Assembly: GCA_023459215.1 (NCBI GenBank)
Contig: JAEWVF010000074.1
Location: 1 to 64,000 of the forward strand
DNA length: 64,000 bases
Direction of reading: 5' to 3'
From: Chloroflexota bacterium
Lineage (GTDB): Bacteria > Chloroflexota > Anaerolineae > Anaerolineales > Villigracilaceae
In this document: piece by piece, positions 8,128 to 17,124 of the stretch
Layout of the letters: every line of letters begins with the position of its first letter
Position numbering within the stretch: position 1 is the first letter of the stretch
The notes under the pieces: model-generated
Seen by the model: the letters and a program-made list of their open reading frames with translations, nothing else
Told to the model about the DNA's origin: nothing
The model's database searches: none
Position numbers and translations under genes: made by a program

Positions 8128-10296
8128 CTATTGCTCCTTGGGCAGGAACTCGCCTAGGCCGCGCAGAATCAGTGGCAGCCAGCTAAGGGCAATGATCTGC
8201 AATGGCAGCCAGCCGGCCAGACTGTAGCGCCAGAAATCCACACCGATGGTCAGTGGCACAAAGATACGCGAAGCCACAGCAGCAGTCAGGAAAAACCAGA
8301 TCAGGGTCGGGCGGCGAAACAGTCCCAGAGTCAGGGCAGCCAGGGAAATCAGAATCCCAACCGGATACAAAGCTCTGTACCACCAAGATGACCATTCATA
8401 AGCTTGGCGTTGAAGTTTAATCAGTGATGGAATGCTCAAATTGTCGGCATCGAAAAAATCCGAGCCTCTATCCTGGCCCCAGCCGGGTTCGCCTGGCAAT
8501 GGGTAAGTATGAAATATCGGCAGGCTGGGTTCCAGACCGCTCTGGTATTTTGCAAAGAGTAGCTCCACACTCTTTCTCGGGTTTTTGCGGATTGCATCAG
8601 ATGCAGCCGTTTCGAGCAGATCCATAATCTGGTCTGGCTCATACCCCGCAGCCAGCAGGCTGTAATAGGTTTCCCAGCCGGTGGCAACCCCCTTTTTATC
8701 CGTAATCTCAGGCGGGAAATCGACAGCTACTCGCTGCAACTCGCGGTAAGCCGCCGAATCCGGGTCTGAGAAACGCATACCAAGCGCATCGCCAAAATAA
8801 ACCCAACCATCGTAAATCACCACCCCAAAATAATTGCTCATGCCAAAAAAGCCGTTGTAGCGCAGGTTGTGATACGACCACCAAAAGACCGGCAGCATCG
8901 CCAGCAGGACGGCCAGGCCAATCTGGACCAGGGTCGGCCATAACCGAATCTTTACTCCTGAATAACGCTTCCAGAAAACCGAAACTGTCAGGGCCAACGC
9001 GCCAAGCCCCACAAGCAAAACGTTTTCGGAGCGCAGCAGGGCTGCAAAGGAGGCGCTTGCCAACAGGGCCAGCGTCCAGCCCAGGCTAATGCGCTCGATG
9101 GCGTTCAGCAGCAGGCTGCAAAAGAGCAGCACAAAGAACAAATTCGGCAAATCCGACATCGGATAATTGGCGTAAAAGAAGATGTCTGGCGAATTGGCAA
9201 CCACCAATCCGCTCAGGAAAGCCACCCAGCGATTGCGGCTGAGTTGCCAGCCGAATCGGTAACTGAGCGGAATACAGGCCAAGCCAATCAGGTGCAGGAT
9301 AATTTTTGGTCCCCACGGGCTGCGTTCCAACAGCCAGAGCATCGGCGCAAGGAGCAGGGCCGTGCCTGGCCCAACGCTGGTCGAAGCGCCTTCAAAATTA
9401 CCGTTTTCGACCAGATGCACTGCCGCGCTGAGATACGCCGGGCTGTCCGCATTCAGGATGGTCGGCACGGCCAGCATGTTGATGAGATGCAGGATCGTCC
9501 CCAACGTGAGCAGGATCGCCAAGTCAAGGCGGGCCTGGCTGGCATTGGCAGGGGAGGCGCTTGAGCGCCGCTCACCGAATTCCTGCAACAGCATCAACAG
9601 CAGGATACCCAATCCAAACGTAATCAGATCTGCCAGCATAAATAACGGCAGAAAAAGCCAGGCTGGCAGGCCGCGATACCCGGAAGTGAGCCGCAGGGTG
9701 GTCTGCCCGTTGCGCTCGTTAAGCAGGTCAGCTCGTTGACGCTGGAGGTTGAGCGAAGCATCCACCCGGCCACCCTGCGGGCCAGTCAGGAACAGGGCAG
9801 TAACCGGTTTCCCGGCAGGGGCCTGGAATGAGACAGTCAGAGGAAGGGCAGATTCGCCCGGATAATAGATGCCATCCTGCTCGCGCCAGCCGCTCTCGGC
9901 GGCAGCCTTCTGCAGCGGGATAACCTGGAAATTGGCCTTGACCTCGATCAGGCCAACCTGCCCGGCCAGGGGCGTCAGTGTAACCTGCTGGTAAGAATCC
10001 GGCAGGCGGTACAGCCGCCAGGAAATAAATCCGCTGAGCAGCAGGGCAATCAACCCGAACAAAACCAGGCGATTCCTGGGGATTTCGGTTAGCCGAGGCA
10101 TCAGTCGGCCCATCAGGAAAGCCGATAATCGCGCCAGGGGCAACAAGAAGAGCAAGAACAGCAAGAGGATCCGCCACGCTGGCAGTTCCCAAAGATTAAG
10201 CAAGTGATGCGCAGCGCCCAGGAAAACTAGGCTGCCTGCCAACACATGCTTTAGCCAGAATTTGTATCGAATGGGTTTTAAGAAGAATGTATTCAT
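8128..10296 (-). CDS. Large multi-pass membrane protein, GT39-like
   Basis: A 722-residue integral membrane protein. Two N-terminal helices (about 15-65) and a third at about 75-95 precede an outer beta-rich insert of about 110 residues. A block of about ten helices and a C-terminal soluble loop with further helices follow. The repeated helix-loop pattern and segments such as NADSPAYLSAAVHLVENG (an acidic residue in the first large loop) fit GT-C/ArnT-PMT-like glycosyltransferases acting on lipid-linked sugars outside the membrane. Acceptor and donor are unknown. It is divergent from the SDR gene at 10426 and stands alone. Confidence 0.6.
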   Translation of the reverse strand: MNTFFLKPIRYKFWLKHVLAGSLVFLGAAHHLLNLWELPAWRILLLFLLFLLPLARLSAFLMGRLMPRLTEIPRNRLVLFGLIALLLSGFISWRLYRLPDSYQQVTLTPLAGQVGLIEVKANFQVIPLQKAAAESGWREQDGIYYPGESALPLTVSFQAPAGKPVTALFLTGPQGGRVDASLNLQRQRADLLNERNGQTTLRLTSGYRGLPAWLFLPLFMLADLITFGLGILLLMLLQEFGERRSSASPANASQARLDLAILLTLGTILHLINMLAVPTILNADSPAYLSAAVHLVENGNFEGASTSVGPGTALLLAPMLWLLERSPWGPKIILHLIGLACIPLSYRFGWQLSRNRWVAFLSGLVVANSPDIFFYANYPMSDLPNLFFVLLFCSLLLNAIERISLGWTLALLASASFAALLRSENVLLVGLGALALTVSVFWKRYSGVKIRLWPTLVQIGLAVLLAMLPVFWWSYHNLRYNGFFGMSNYFGVVIYDGWVYFGDALGMRFSDPDSAAYRELQRVAVDFPPEITDKKGVATGWETYYSLLAAGYEPDQIMDLLETAASDAIRKNPRKSVELLFAKYQSGLEPSLPIFHTYPLPGEPGWGQDRGSDFFDADNLSIPSLIKLQRQAYEWSSWWYRALYPVGILISLAALTLGLFRRPTLIWFFLTAAVASRIFVPLTIGVDFWRYSLAGWLPLQIIALSWLPLILRGLGEFLPKEQ

Positions 10297-10379
10297 TGTT
10301 AACTCGCCCCGATTTTATCAGGGAAAACCCGCTACCCGCACTGCGCCTGGAGAACTGGTTTCAGCGCAAGTTTGCGCTG

Positions 10380-10385
10380 TATAAT
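10380..10385 (+). promoter_or_regulatory. -10 hexamer of the SDR gene
   Basis: TATAAT follows CTG and lies 40 bases before the ATG at 10426. It supports that start over an in-frame codon at 10372, which would lie upstream of the transcript. No clear -35 is seen. Confidence 0.45.
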
Positions 10386-10425
10386 CGCACTGTCTATATC
10401 GGAATCAACCTTTAGCGAGCCAAAC

Positions 10426-11364
10426 ATGAAAAATACATCTTCTCATCCCATTCTTGTCACCGGCGCGAGCAGCGGGATCGGTTTTGACTTGGCCTGCCGC
10501 CTCGCTGGACAGGGCCAGCCCGTCTATGCCACCGCGCGCAAACCGGCCGACCTGGAAAAGCTGGCTGCCATCGAAAACATCATCCCCATCGAACTGGATG
10601 TGCGCAACCCCCAACAGGCGCGTGCGGCCTTCGAAACCGTTTCCCGGCGCGGACTGGGACTGTACGGGCTGGTCAACAACGCCGGCATCGGCGAACTGGG
10701 CTTTATCAGCACCTGGAGCGGTGAGGAACTGCGCGATATTTTCGAGGTCAACGTGTTTGGCCCCTTCCGCGTTACCAATGCCTTCCTACCGCTGCTGCTC
10801 GAAGCGCGCGGGCGGATGGTGCTGGTCAGCTCACAAGGCGGGATGATCTCGAAAAAGTATTACGGCCCCTACACCATGACCAAACACGCCCTGGAAGCCT
10901 ATTCGGTTGCCCTGCGCGATGAACTGTCGCCACACGGAGTCGGTGTCAGCATCGTGCAACCGGGCGGGGTAGCCACCAGAATCGGTGAAAACTCCTTCGC
11001 CGGGTTGCTGCGCCGTTTCGAACGCGCCCAGCCGCCCTTCAAGGAAGAAGCCGAGGCAGTGCTGGCTTCGTTCAACGCCCCACCCCAAGCGACTCAGGCC
11101 GAAGCCGAGGAATCGGAGAACAATCGCAAACCTTCCCCACCCGGATTGGTCTCGGAAGCAATCATAGATGCGCTCTTCTCGGCTGCCCCCAAGTTCCGCT
11201 ACCTGGTCGGGACAAAATGGGAGGGTGACCGCGTTATCCATGCCTTGATTGAGAAACTGCTCGATGAAAATGACAACCCCAGGCACAACTACTCTCTCGA
11301 AGAACTCTCTGCCTTGTTGGCTGAAAAAATGCGTGCGCGAAGCCAAACAAAAACCGCCCCATAA
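10426..11364 (+). CDS. Short-chain dehydrogenase/reductase (SDR)
   Basis: A 312-residue NAD(P)-dependent oxidoreductase of the classical SDR type. The Rossmann motif TGASSGIG is at residues 12-19, then NNAGIGELG, the Ser of LVSSQGG and the catalytic YTMTK. It is about 60 residues longer than minimal SDRs: a C-terminal tail with an acidic stretch (PPQATQAEAEESENN) precedes a helical end. That extended form is common in SDRs annotated as retinol- or steroid-dehydrogenase-like. The substrate is unknown. It is monocistronic, converging with ychF over a hairpin that overlaps its stop codon. Confidence 0.88.
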   Translation: MKNTSSHPILVTGASSGIGFDLACRLAGQGQPVYATARKPADLEKLAAIENIIPIELDVRNPQQARAAFETVSRRGLGLYGLVNNAGIGELGFISTWSGEELRDIFEVNVFGPFRVTNAFLPLLLEARGRMVLVSSQGGMISKKYYGPYTMTKHALEAYSVALRDELSPHGVGVSIVQPGGVATRIGENSFAGLLRRFERAQPPFKEEAEAVLASFNAPPQATQAEAEESENNRKPSPPGLVSEAIIDALFSAAPKFRYLVGTKWEGDRVIHALIEKLLDENDNPRHNYSLEELSALLAEKMRARSQTKTAP

Positions 11365-11377
11365 TGTTGGGGCGGTT
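11352..11377 (+). terminator. Intergenic hairpin between SDR and ychF genes
   Basis: A perfect 10-base-pair stem (AACCGCCCCA / TGGGGCGGTT) with loop TAATGT overlaps the SDR stop codon. The plus-strand T-run is weak, but on the minus strand the A-tract (CAAAAACCG) becomes a T-run, so it most likely serves ychF. Confidence 0.7.
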
Positions 11378-11388
11378 CGCTTATCGAT

Positions 11389-12441
<1,053 letters not shown>

Positions 12442-12442
12442 C

Positions 12443-12470
12443 TTGACCTTATGTGTGAGAGTGGTATACT
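12443..12470 (+). promoter_or_regulatory. Promoter of tRNA-Leu(CAA)
   Basis: TTGACC at 12443-12448 and TATACT at 12465-12470 are spaced by 16 bases. Transcription would begin near 12477, ten bases before the mature tRNA. The -35 lies two bases upstream of the ychF start codon on the other strand. Confidence 0.8.
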
Positions 12471-12486
12471 TTGGTGCGCCCGAATT

Positions 12487-12571
<85 letters not shown>

Positions 12572-12591
12572 GGATTATAACCCACACAACG

Positions 12592-12621
12592 AAAAAGCCA
12601 CCCTTGATTGGGTGGCTTTTT
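12592..12621 (+). terminator. Rho-independent terminator, bidirectional
   Basis: A 12-base-pair stem (AAAAAGCCACCC / GGGTGGCTTTTT) with loop TTGATT ends the tRNA transcript. On the other strand it is the likely end of the sugar operon, six bases after the kinase stop. Confidence 0.9.
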
Positions 12622-12627
12622 CGTTAC

Positions 12628-13605
12628 TTATTCCTGTTTCAGCCAGTCGCGGATTGAGGCAATAATCTGTTCGCGCAGCGGATACCCGTCGAAACCACCC
12701 GCTTCCATGCCGAGCAGCAGGCTGCCCAGCACCGGCGGAGCATCCAGGCGGATGATTTTGGCCCTGGGCGCAGCCGCCAGGATCACCTCGCGCATCGGGT
12801 CGCTGATGGGCGCGCCGCCATCAAAAACGCTGCCCGACTGCACCACCTCCACCGCTTCGTTCTCCAGATTCAACTGGCGGATGACTGCCACAGCCAGGTG
12901 GCCCAACTCCTGGCCCGAAAAACGGATCACGCGCCGGGCGGCCTCATCGCCAGCGGCAGCCGCCTCGAAAATCTTGATCGCAATGGCCGGGTAGAGATGA
13001 TAATAACCGTTCGAAAGGCCTTCCATCAGGTCGATTTCGCTTTTCGCGCCGGTAACTTCCAGGAAAATGCCGGTCAAGGCGGTTGGCGGGGTGCGTCGGA
13101 TCCAGGCATAGTTGACTTCCTGCAAGGCCGAACCGACAATCTCGATCCCGCCGCCAAATTCGCCGAAATACGCGCCGTTGCCAACGATGCGGCCCTCGCG
13201 GCCCTGCCGGTCGCGCCCACGCGCGTTAACGCCCGACCCGGCAGTGACGTTGACTCCCCAACCGTGGGTTGTGCCTGCCATCAGACCATTGACGCCATCG
13301 TTGACAATTTCAATCGGACAGGTGATGCCCGTTGCGCGAATGCAGGTTGCATGCTCATTCCACTCGGAAGGCCAATCGTATCCGGCGATCCCGAACCCGC
13401 CGCCAGCGATTTGCTGCGGGCCAATGCCTGCCATGCGAATGGCTTCATTGAACGAATGCAGAATCGCCTTGGTGGTGCCCTCATAACCGACCCCCTGATG
13501 GTTGCCCGGCCCGGCCTTGCCAAAGCCGACACAGCGCCCATCCTCGCCCACGATCAGGGCATGGGTTTTGCTTGAACCGACATCAATCCCTAAAAAATAA
13601 CGCAT
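12628..13605 (-). CDS. BadF/BadG-type sugar kinase, probably N-acetylglucosamine kinase
   Basis: A 325-residue ASKHA-fold kinase of the BadF/BadG/BcrA/BcrD family that includes N-acetylglucosamine kinases. The phosphate-1 motif is GIDVGSSKTHALIVGEDG near the N-terminus, GGGFGIAGYDWPSE carries the usual substrate-loop region, VNDGVNGLMAG contains the catalytic-type Asp, and NVTAGSGVNARG is the phosphate-2 motif. It is last in the operon, four bases after the ChbG/YdjC gene. Together with a deacetylase and glycosidases this fits phosphorylation of an amino sugar released in the cytoplasm. Specificity for GlcNAc is inferred. Confidence 0.82.
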   Translation of the reverse strand: MRYFLGIDVGSSKTHALIVGEDGRCVGFGKAGPGNHQGVGYEGTTKAILHSFNEAIRMAGIGPQQIAGGGFGIAGYDWPSEWNEHATCIRATGITCPIEIVNDGVNGLMAGTTHGWGVNVTAGSGVNARGRDRQGREGRIVGNGAYFGEFGGGIEIVGSALQEVNYAWIRRTPPTALTGIFLEVTGAKSEIDLMEGLSNGYYHLYPAIAIKIFEAAAAGDEAARRVIRFSGQELGHLAVAVIRQLNLENEAVEVVQSGSVFDGGAPISDPMREVILAAAPRAKIIRLDAPPVLGSLLLGMEAGGFDGYPLREQIIASIRDWLKQE

Positions 13606-13608
13606 CGG

Positions 13609-14499
13609 CTAGCTCCGCATCAAATCTCGCAAAACGTTGTAGCCGATCACCTGGATGCCTTCATTTTTGATGAAATCCTTGATTTCCTGGCTCATAAACG
13701 CATTGTAATTGGCCACCCGGCTGGGCCAGTCCGGGCAGATGGCGCGCAGTTCGGGCGTATCGGTGGATGGGTGGAAAACAAAATGGGTGATGCCGGCTGG
13801 CAGTTCGCGCAGTTTCTTCTTGGCAAAATTGATTTGATCGTCGGGATCATCCAGCGGCATCGAATCGAAACCGTCCACCAACGGGATGCCCTGCTCTTCC
13901 AGTTGCTGGACAAGGGCGCCCAACTCTTCCGCGATTCCGGCCTCGTACCCGTAGCTTTTCGCCGCCTCGGCGCTGATTCGTGGCAGCATGAACGGGACTT
14001 TGGCCTGGGTTGCCGTTTCGATATAGGCCGTCACCAGCCGAGGGTGCAGGATGGTCAGCATGTGGGCATCCATATGAGTCGGGACGATGCCAAACTGGAC
14101 CGCTTTATCGAACTGGGCTTGTACCTCGGCTCGCACCGCGTCAAGCGTCGCCCCCGCCTGGACGGGCGCTTCACGATGGTGGAAGTAGCCCTCGGCGTCG
14201 AACAGGCCGCTGGCGCGGTCGACCGTGCTGATCGGCGCCCAGCGATAGCTGTCCCACTCCGAGGTCAGGGTGGCGTGAACGCCCATATCCACATCCGGGT
14301 GGGCCCGGCACCATTCCGCCGTCGCCGGGAACCAGGGGCAGGGCACCATGACTGCGCCCGAGGAAATCGTGCCAAACTCCCACAGGTCGGCAAAAGCATC
14401 CAGCGATGCCTGGCACATGCCAATATCGTCAGTATGGATGATAACGAGCTTGTCGTCATCCGCATAGCCAAGTTTTTTAAGGACAGGGTTGGGGTTCAT
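13609..14499 (-). CDS. ChbG/YdjC-family carbohydrate deacetylase
   Basis: A 296-residue metal-dependent deacetylase of the YdjC/ChbG family, whose E. coli member removes an acetyl group from chitobiose. IHTDDIGMC at about 21-29 holds the two metal-binding Asp, GVHATLTSEW a metal-binding His, and PTHMDAHML another. The start at MNPNPV is chosen because AGAGG lies nine bases upstream and because the in-frame codons before it come from an AT-rich repeat. It sits between the epimerase and sugar-kinase genes of the operon. The likely substrate is an N-acetylated sugar or its phosphate, an inference. Confidence 0.85.
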   Translation of the reverse strand: MNPNPVLKKLGYADDDKLVIIHTDDIGMCQASLDAFADLWEFGTISSGAVMVPCPWFPATAEWCRAHPDVDMGVHATLTSEWDSYRWAPISTVDRASGLFDAEGYFHHREAPVQAGATLDAVRAEVQAQFDKAVQFGIVPTHMDAHMLTILHPRLVTAYIETATQAKVPFMLPRISAEAAKSYGYEAGIAEELGALVQQLEEQGIPLVDGFDSMPLDDPDDQINFAKKKLRELPAGITHFVFHPSTDTPELRAICPDWPSRVANYNAFMSQEIKDFIKNEGIQVIGYNVLRDLMRS

Positions 14500-14513
14500 A
14501 GGGCCTCTTTTGG

Positions 14514-14556
14514 GATATTCGTTATTCGATACTCGAATTATCAAATAACGAATATC
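14514..14556. repeat. AT-rich inverted repeat between operon genes
   Basis: A perfect 13-base arm GATATTCGTTATT (14514-14526) is matched by AATAACGAATATC (14544-14556) around a 17-base centre. It fills the gap between the epimerase and deacetylase genes and has no T-run, so it resembles a small dispersed repeat rather than a terminator. Confidence 0.65.
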
Positions 14557-14559
14557 AAA

Positions 14560-15540
14560 TTATCGTCTCACGCTTCTCTGCTTTTCAACAATCTCATCTT
14601 CCCAGGTGTTCTCATCGGCGCTGGGAATGCGCCCATCGCGCTGCATGGATTCGAGTACCTGGGCCATGCCGGCCTCGAGCGAAACCCGAGGCTGGAACTC
14701 GGGCACATCGCGCATCAGTTTTTCGGGACTGTAAAAAACGTGATGGGCAAAAATCTCTTCGGTAATGCCAAAACCGGGAATATCGAACCGCTTCAGGTTC
14801 TCGAACGGCACCCCGACCAGTTCCACCTCACGGCCAAGCACTTTCATCGCGGTGCGGTGATAATCGGCCCAGGTGATGAATTCGCGGCGGGTCATATTGT
14901 AAACCTGGCCAAGTGCGACCGATTTGGTCAGCACGTTGGCAAAGGCCAGGGCGGCATCGTCCACGTGCAGATGCTGGTGCAGGGCGTTGCCGTCACCGCA
15001 GACAACGATTGGCTTGCCCTGGCGGATGCGGTCGATCCAGGTGAAATCCCAGGCCACCTGGCGGACAAGTCCCTGCTGGGGGCCATAAGTGGTGGATGGT
15101 TTGATGATCACGACTGGGAACTGCTCGCGGTACCAGGCTTCCAGGTAGAGCGCATCCGCTTCGGCCTTGCTGCGCGCGTAGCCGGTAATCGGCCTGAGCA
15201 GGTGATCTTCGGTAATCGGCAGCCAATCCGACTGGATACCGTAAGTACAAACCGTCGAGCAATGCACGAAAACACCCACCCCGCGAAAAGCGCGCAGGCT
15301 GGAGGCAGCATCATCGGCTGAGAAACAAATCATATCGATGGCCGCATCAAACTTTTCGGCCTGCATCGCGCGCTCGAAGTTTTCGCGGTCACTGCGGTCG
15401 CAGACCAGCAGCCGCGCCCCGGCAGGGACAGGTTTGCGCGCGCCGCGGTTGATGCAGGTGACCTCGTGTCCCTGCTCAAGCAGGAGTTTGACGAAACTTT
15501 CGCTGATGTTGCCGGTGCCGCCAACCACGCCTATTTTCAT
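14560..15540 (-). CDS. NAD-dependent epimerase/dehydratase (extended SDR)
   Basis: A 326-residue extended SDR. The dinucleotide motif GGTGNIS is at residues 7-13, the Ser/Thr region reads VHCSTVCTYG, and YARSK carries the catalytic Tyr and Lys. Members act on nucleotide sugars or free sugars; the exact reaction is not visible. It lies inside the sugar operon, between the GH4 gene upstream and ChbG downstream, separated from each by a repeat element. That suggests redox or epimerase work on a sugar released by the glycosidases. Confidence 0.83.
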   Translation of the reverse strand: MKIGVVGGTGNISESFVKLLLEQGHEVTCINRGARKPVPAGARLLVCDRSDRENFERAMQAEKFDAAIDMICFSADDAASSLRAFRGVGVFVHCSTVCTYGIQSDWLPITEDHLLRPITGYARSKAEADALYLEAWYREQFPVVIIKPSTTYGPQQGLVRQVAWDFTWIDRIRQGKPIVVCGDGNALHQHLHVDDAALAFANVLTKSVALGQVYNMTRREFITWADYHRTAMKVLGREVELVGVPFENLKRFDIPGFGITEEIFAHHVFYSPEKLMRDVPEFQPRVSLEAGMAQVLESMQRDGRIPSADENTWEDEIVEKQRSVRR

Positions 15541-15622
15541 GGGGAAGTTCCTTTTTTCTTTAGACAGTATCGGCCATTTTTCTACCGGACAAAATGTCTC
15601 AAAAGTAATTTATTGCTTATGC

Positions 15623-15713
15623 TTGTCATTTCGAGCCGCGCAGCGGGGAGAAATCTTCTCTAAGGTGTATCAGATTTCTCAGTCGCCGCTACGCGGCTTC
15701 TTCGAAATGACAA
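15623..15713. repeat. Imperfect palindromic intergenic element (TTGTCATTTCGA family)
   Basis: About 91 bases begin with TTGTCATTTCGAGCCGCGCAGCGG, here given as TTGTCATTTCGA plus GCCGCGC, and end with the inverse, GCGGCTTCTTCGAAATGACAA. Inner arms AGAAATCTT and AGATTTCT also pair. It fills most of the 177-base gap between the GH4 and epimerase genes. Elements with TGTCATTTCGA ends are dispersed in many bacterial genomes and may be non-autonomous mobile or RNA-hairpin elements. Confidence 0.7.
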
Positions 15714-15717
15714 ACGA

Positions 15718-17013
15718 CTACGCAAAAAACTGCGGCAGGTGGGCTTTGTTGGTTTCGAGCAGGTCATCCAGCACAGCCTGAACCTTGTCCGCTTTCGGGC
15801 CGAGCGGGTTGACCAACAACGCCTCGTAGGCCGCCTTGCGGTCGCCGTGGACCGCCGCCTCGACCGTCAGCAGTTCGTACATTTTGACCGCAGAAACCAG
15901 GCCGAATTCGGCCATCGGCAGGTTGGCCGCCGGCAGCGGGTGGATGCCATCGCGGTTGACTTTGGCGGGCAGTTCCACAACCCAATCCTTGGGCATGCCT
16001 TCCACCGCGCCATTATGGCGGACATTGACCACATGCACCTGACCGAGGTCGTTGTGATGCGAGTTGATAACCTTGGTCGCCAGGGTCGAGTACCAGGCCC
16101 CGCCGCGTTTCATCAAGTCAGCGGGCGGCTCGACCAGGTTCGGATCAGCATACTGTTTGAGCAGTTCTTCTTCGATGACGATCACCTCGTCCGCGCGTGA
16201 AGGCGGCCATTTTTCCTGCGCCTTGAGCTTTTTATCGGTGTAGTAGAAATATTGCAGGTAATAGTTGGGAATCATGCCCAGGGTTTCGACCGTGCGAACA
16301 TCCCACTCGGGATGTTCTTCTTTTTTCAGGTCTTCCACAAAAGCCGGGAAGATATGCGACCACATTTCCTCGCCGTCGACTTTGAAGCCGCGGTGCCAGG
16401 TCAGGTGATTCAGGCCGAGGGTGTTCAATTCGGCGTGGTCAGGATCGATCTTGAGTCCCAGGGCCGGTTCAAGACGTTCGATCATACCCATTTTGGCGGT
16501 AATGCCCACGTTGCAAACGCCAACCGACATCACCTCCGGCGCATAGCGGAAGAGGGCTTCGGTCACAATGCCGGAAGGATTGGTGAAATTTGCCAGCAAT
16601 GCGCCCGGCGCGCCAACTTCCTTGAGGTCTTTGGCAATGCTCAAGATAACGGGAACCGTGCGCAAGGCCTTGGCCATGCCGCCGACCCCGGTCGTTTCCT
16701 GCCCGATCAGGCCATGGCGCATTCCCAGGTACTCATCGTTGCGCCGGGCGGGCATCATCCCAACCCGTAACTGGGTAACAACATACGAAGCGCCGGTAAT
16801 GGCCTCGCGCTGGTTGGTGCTGAGTACCACCTTGAACGGGTTACCCCTGGCATTCACGATGCGCTGCGCAAACCCGCCAACAATTTCCAGCCGCTGCGGG
16901 TCGATATCCATCAGCCACAGTTCGGTCAGGGGCAGGGTCGCAAGCCGGTCAATAAACCCGGTCACAATTTCAGGGGTATAGGTGGAACCGCCACCAATCA
17001 CGGTAATTTTCAT
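15718..17013 (-). CDS. Glycoside hydrolase family 4, 6-phospho-beta-glucosidase-like
   Basis: A 431-residue enzyme of the NAD- and Mn-dependent GH4 family, which cleaves glycosides by an oxidation-elimination route. GGGSTYTPEI at about 7-16 binds NAD, NFTNPSGIV is the GH4 hallmark, VGVCNVGIT supplies the metal-binding Cys and LNHLTWHRG the metal-binding His. The STYTPE start resembles 6-phospho-beta-glucosidases (CelF/LicH type) more than alpha-glucosidases. No phosphotransferase transport system is seen, so a phosphorylated substrate would need another kinase, or the enzyme may act on free glycosides. It lies 109 bases after GH1 in the operon. Confidence 0.9.
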   Translation of the reverse strand: MKITVIGGGSTYTPEIVTGFIDRLATLPLTELWLMDIDPQRLEIVGGFAQRIVNARGNPFKVVLSTNQREAITGASYVVTQLRVGMMPARRNDEYLGMRHGLIGQETTGVGGMAKALRTVPVILSIAKDLKEVGAPGALLANFTNPSGIVTEALFRYAPEVMSVGVCNVGITAKMGMIERLEPALGLKIDPDHAELNTLGLNHLTWHRGFKVDGEEMWSHIFPAFVEDLKKEEHPEWDVRTVETLGMIPNYYLQYFYYTDKKLKAQEKWPPSRADEVIVIEEELLKQYADPNLVEPPADLMKRGGAWYSTLATKVINSHHNDLGQVHVVNVRHNGAVEGMPKDWVVELPAKVNRDGIHPLPAANLPMAEFGLVSAVKMYELLTVEAAVHGDRKAAYEALLVNPLGPKADKVQAVLDDLLETNKAHLPQFFA

Positions 17014-17070
17014 GGGTTACATCCTTCTGTTTTGCGGTTGTTCGGTTTACTATTTCACTGATTACTGCAT

Positions 17071-17124
17071 AACCAGTCCTTCGACTGCGCCGCCAAGAAC
17101 AAGCGGCTCCGCTCAGGACCGGTT
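17071..17124. repeat. Imperfect palindrome at the end of the GH1 gene
   Basis: Outer arms AACCAGTCCT and AGGACCGGTT match at nine of ten bases; inner arms are GCGCCGC and GCGGC. It overlaps the GH1 stop codon and carries CCTTCGACTGCG...CCGCTCAGGAC, a pattern of dispersed short repeats. It has no T-run. Confidence 0.5.

Noticed and set aside
8048..8130. CRISPR array
   Set aside because: Only one repeat-like unit exists, with no second copy or cas gene nearby, so no array is called.
13771..15321. Plus-strand open frame of 516 codons
   Set aside because: It covers the ChbG and epimerase genes in antisense and crosses an intergenic repeat.
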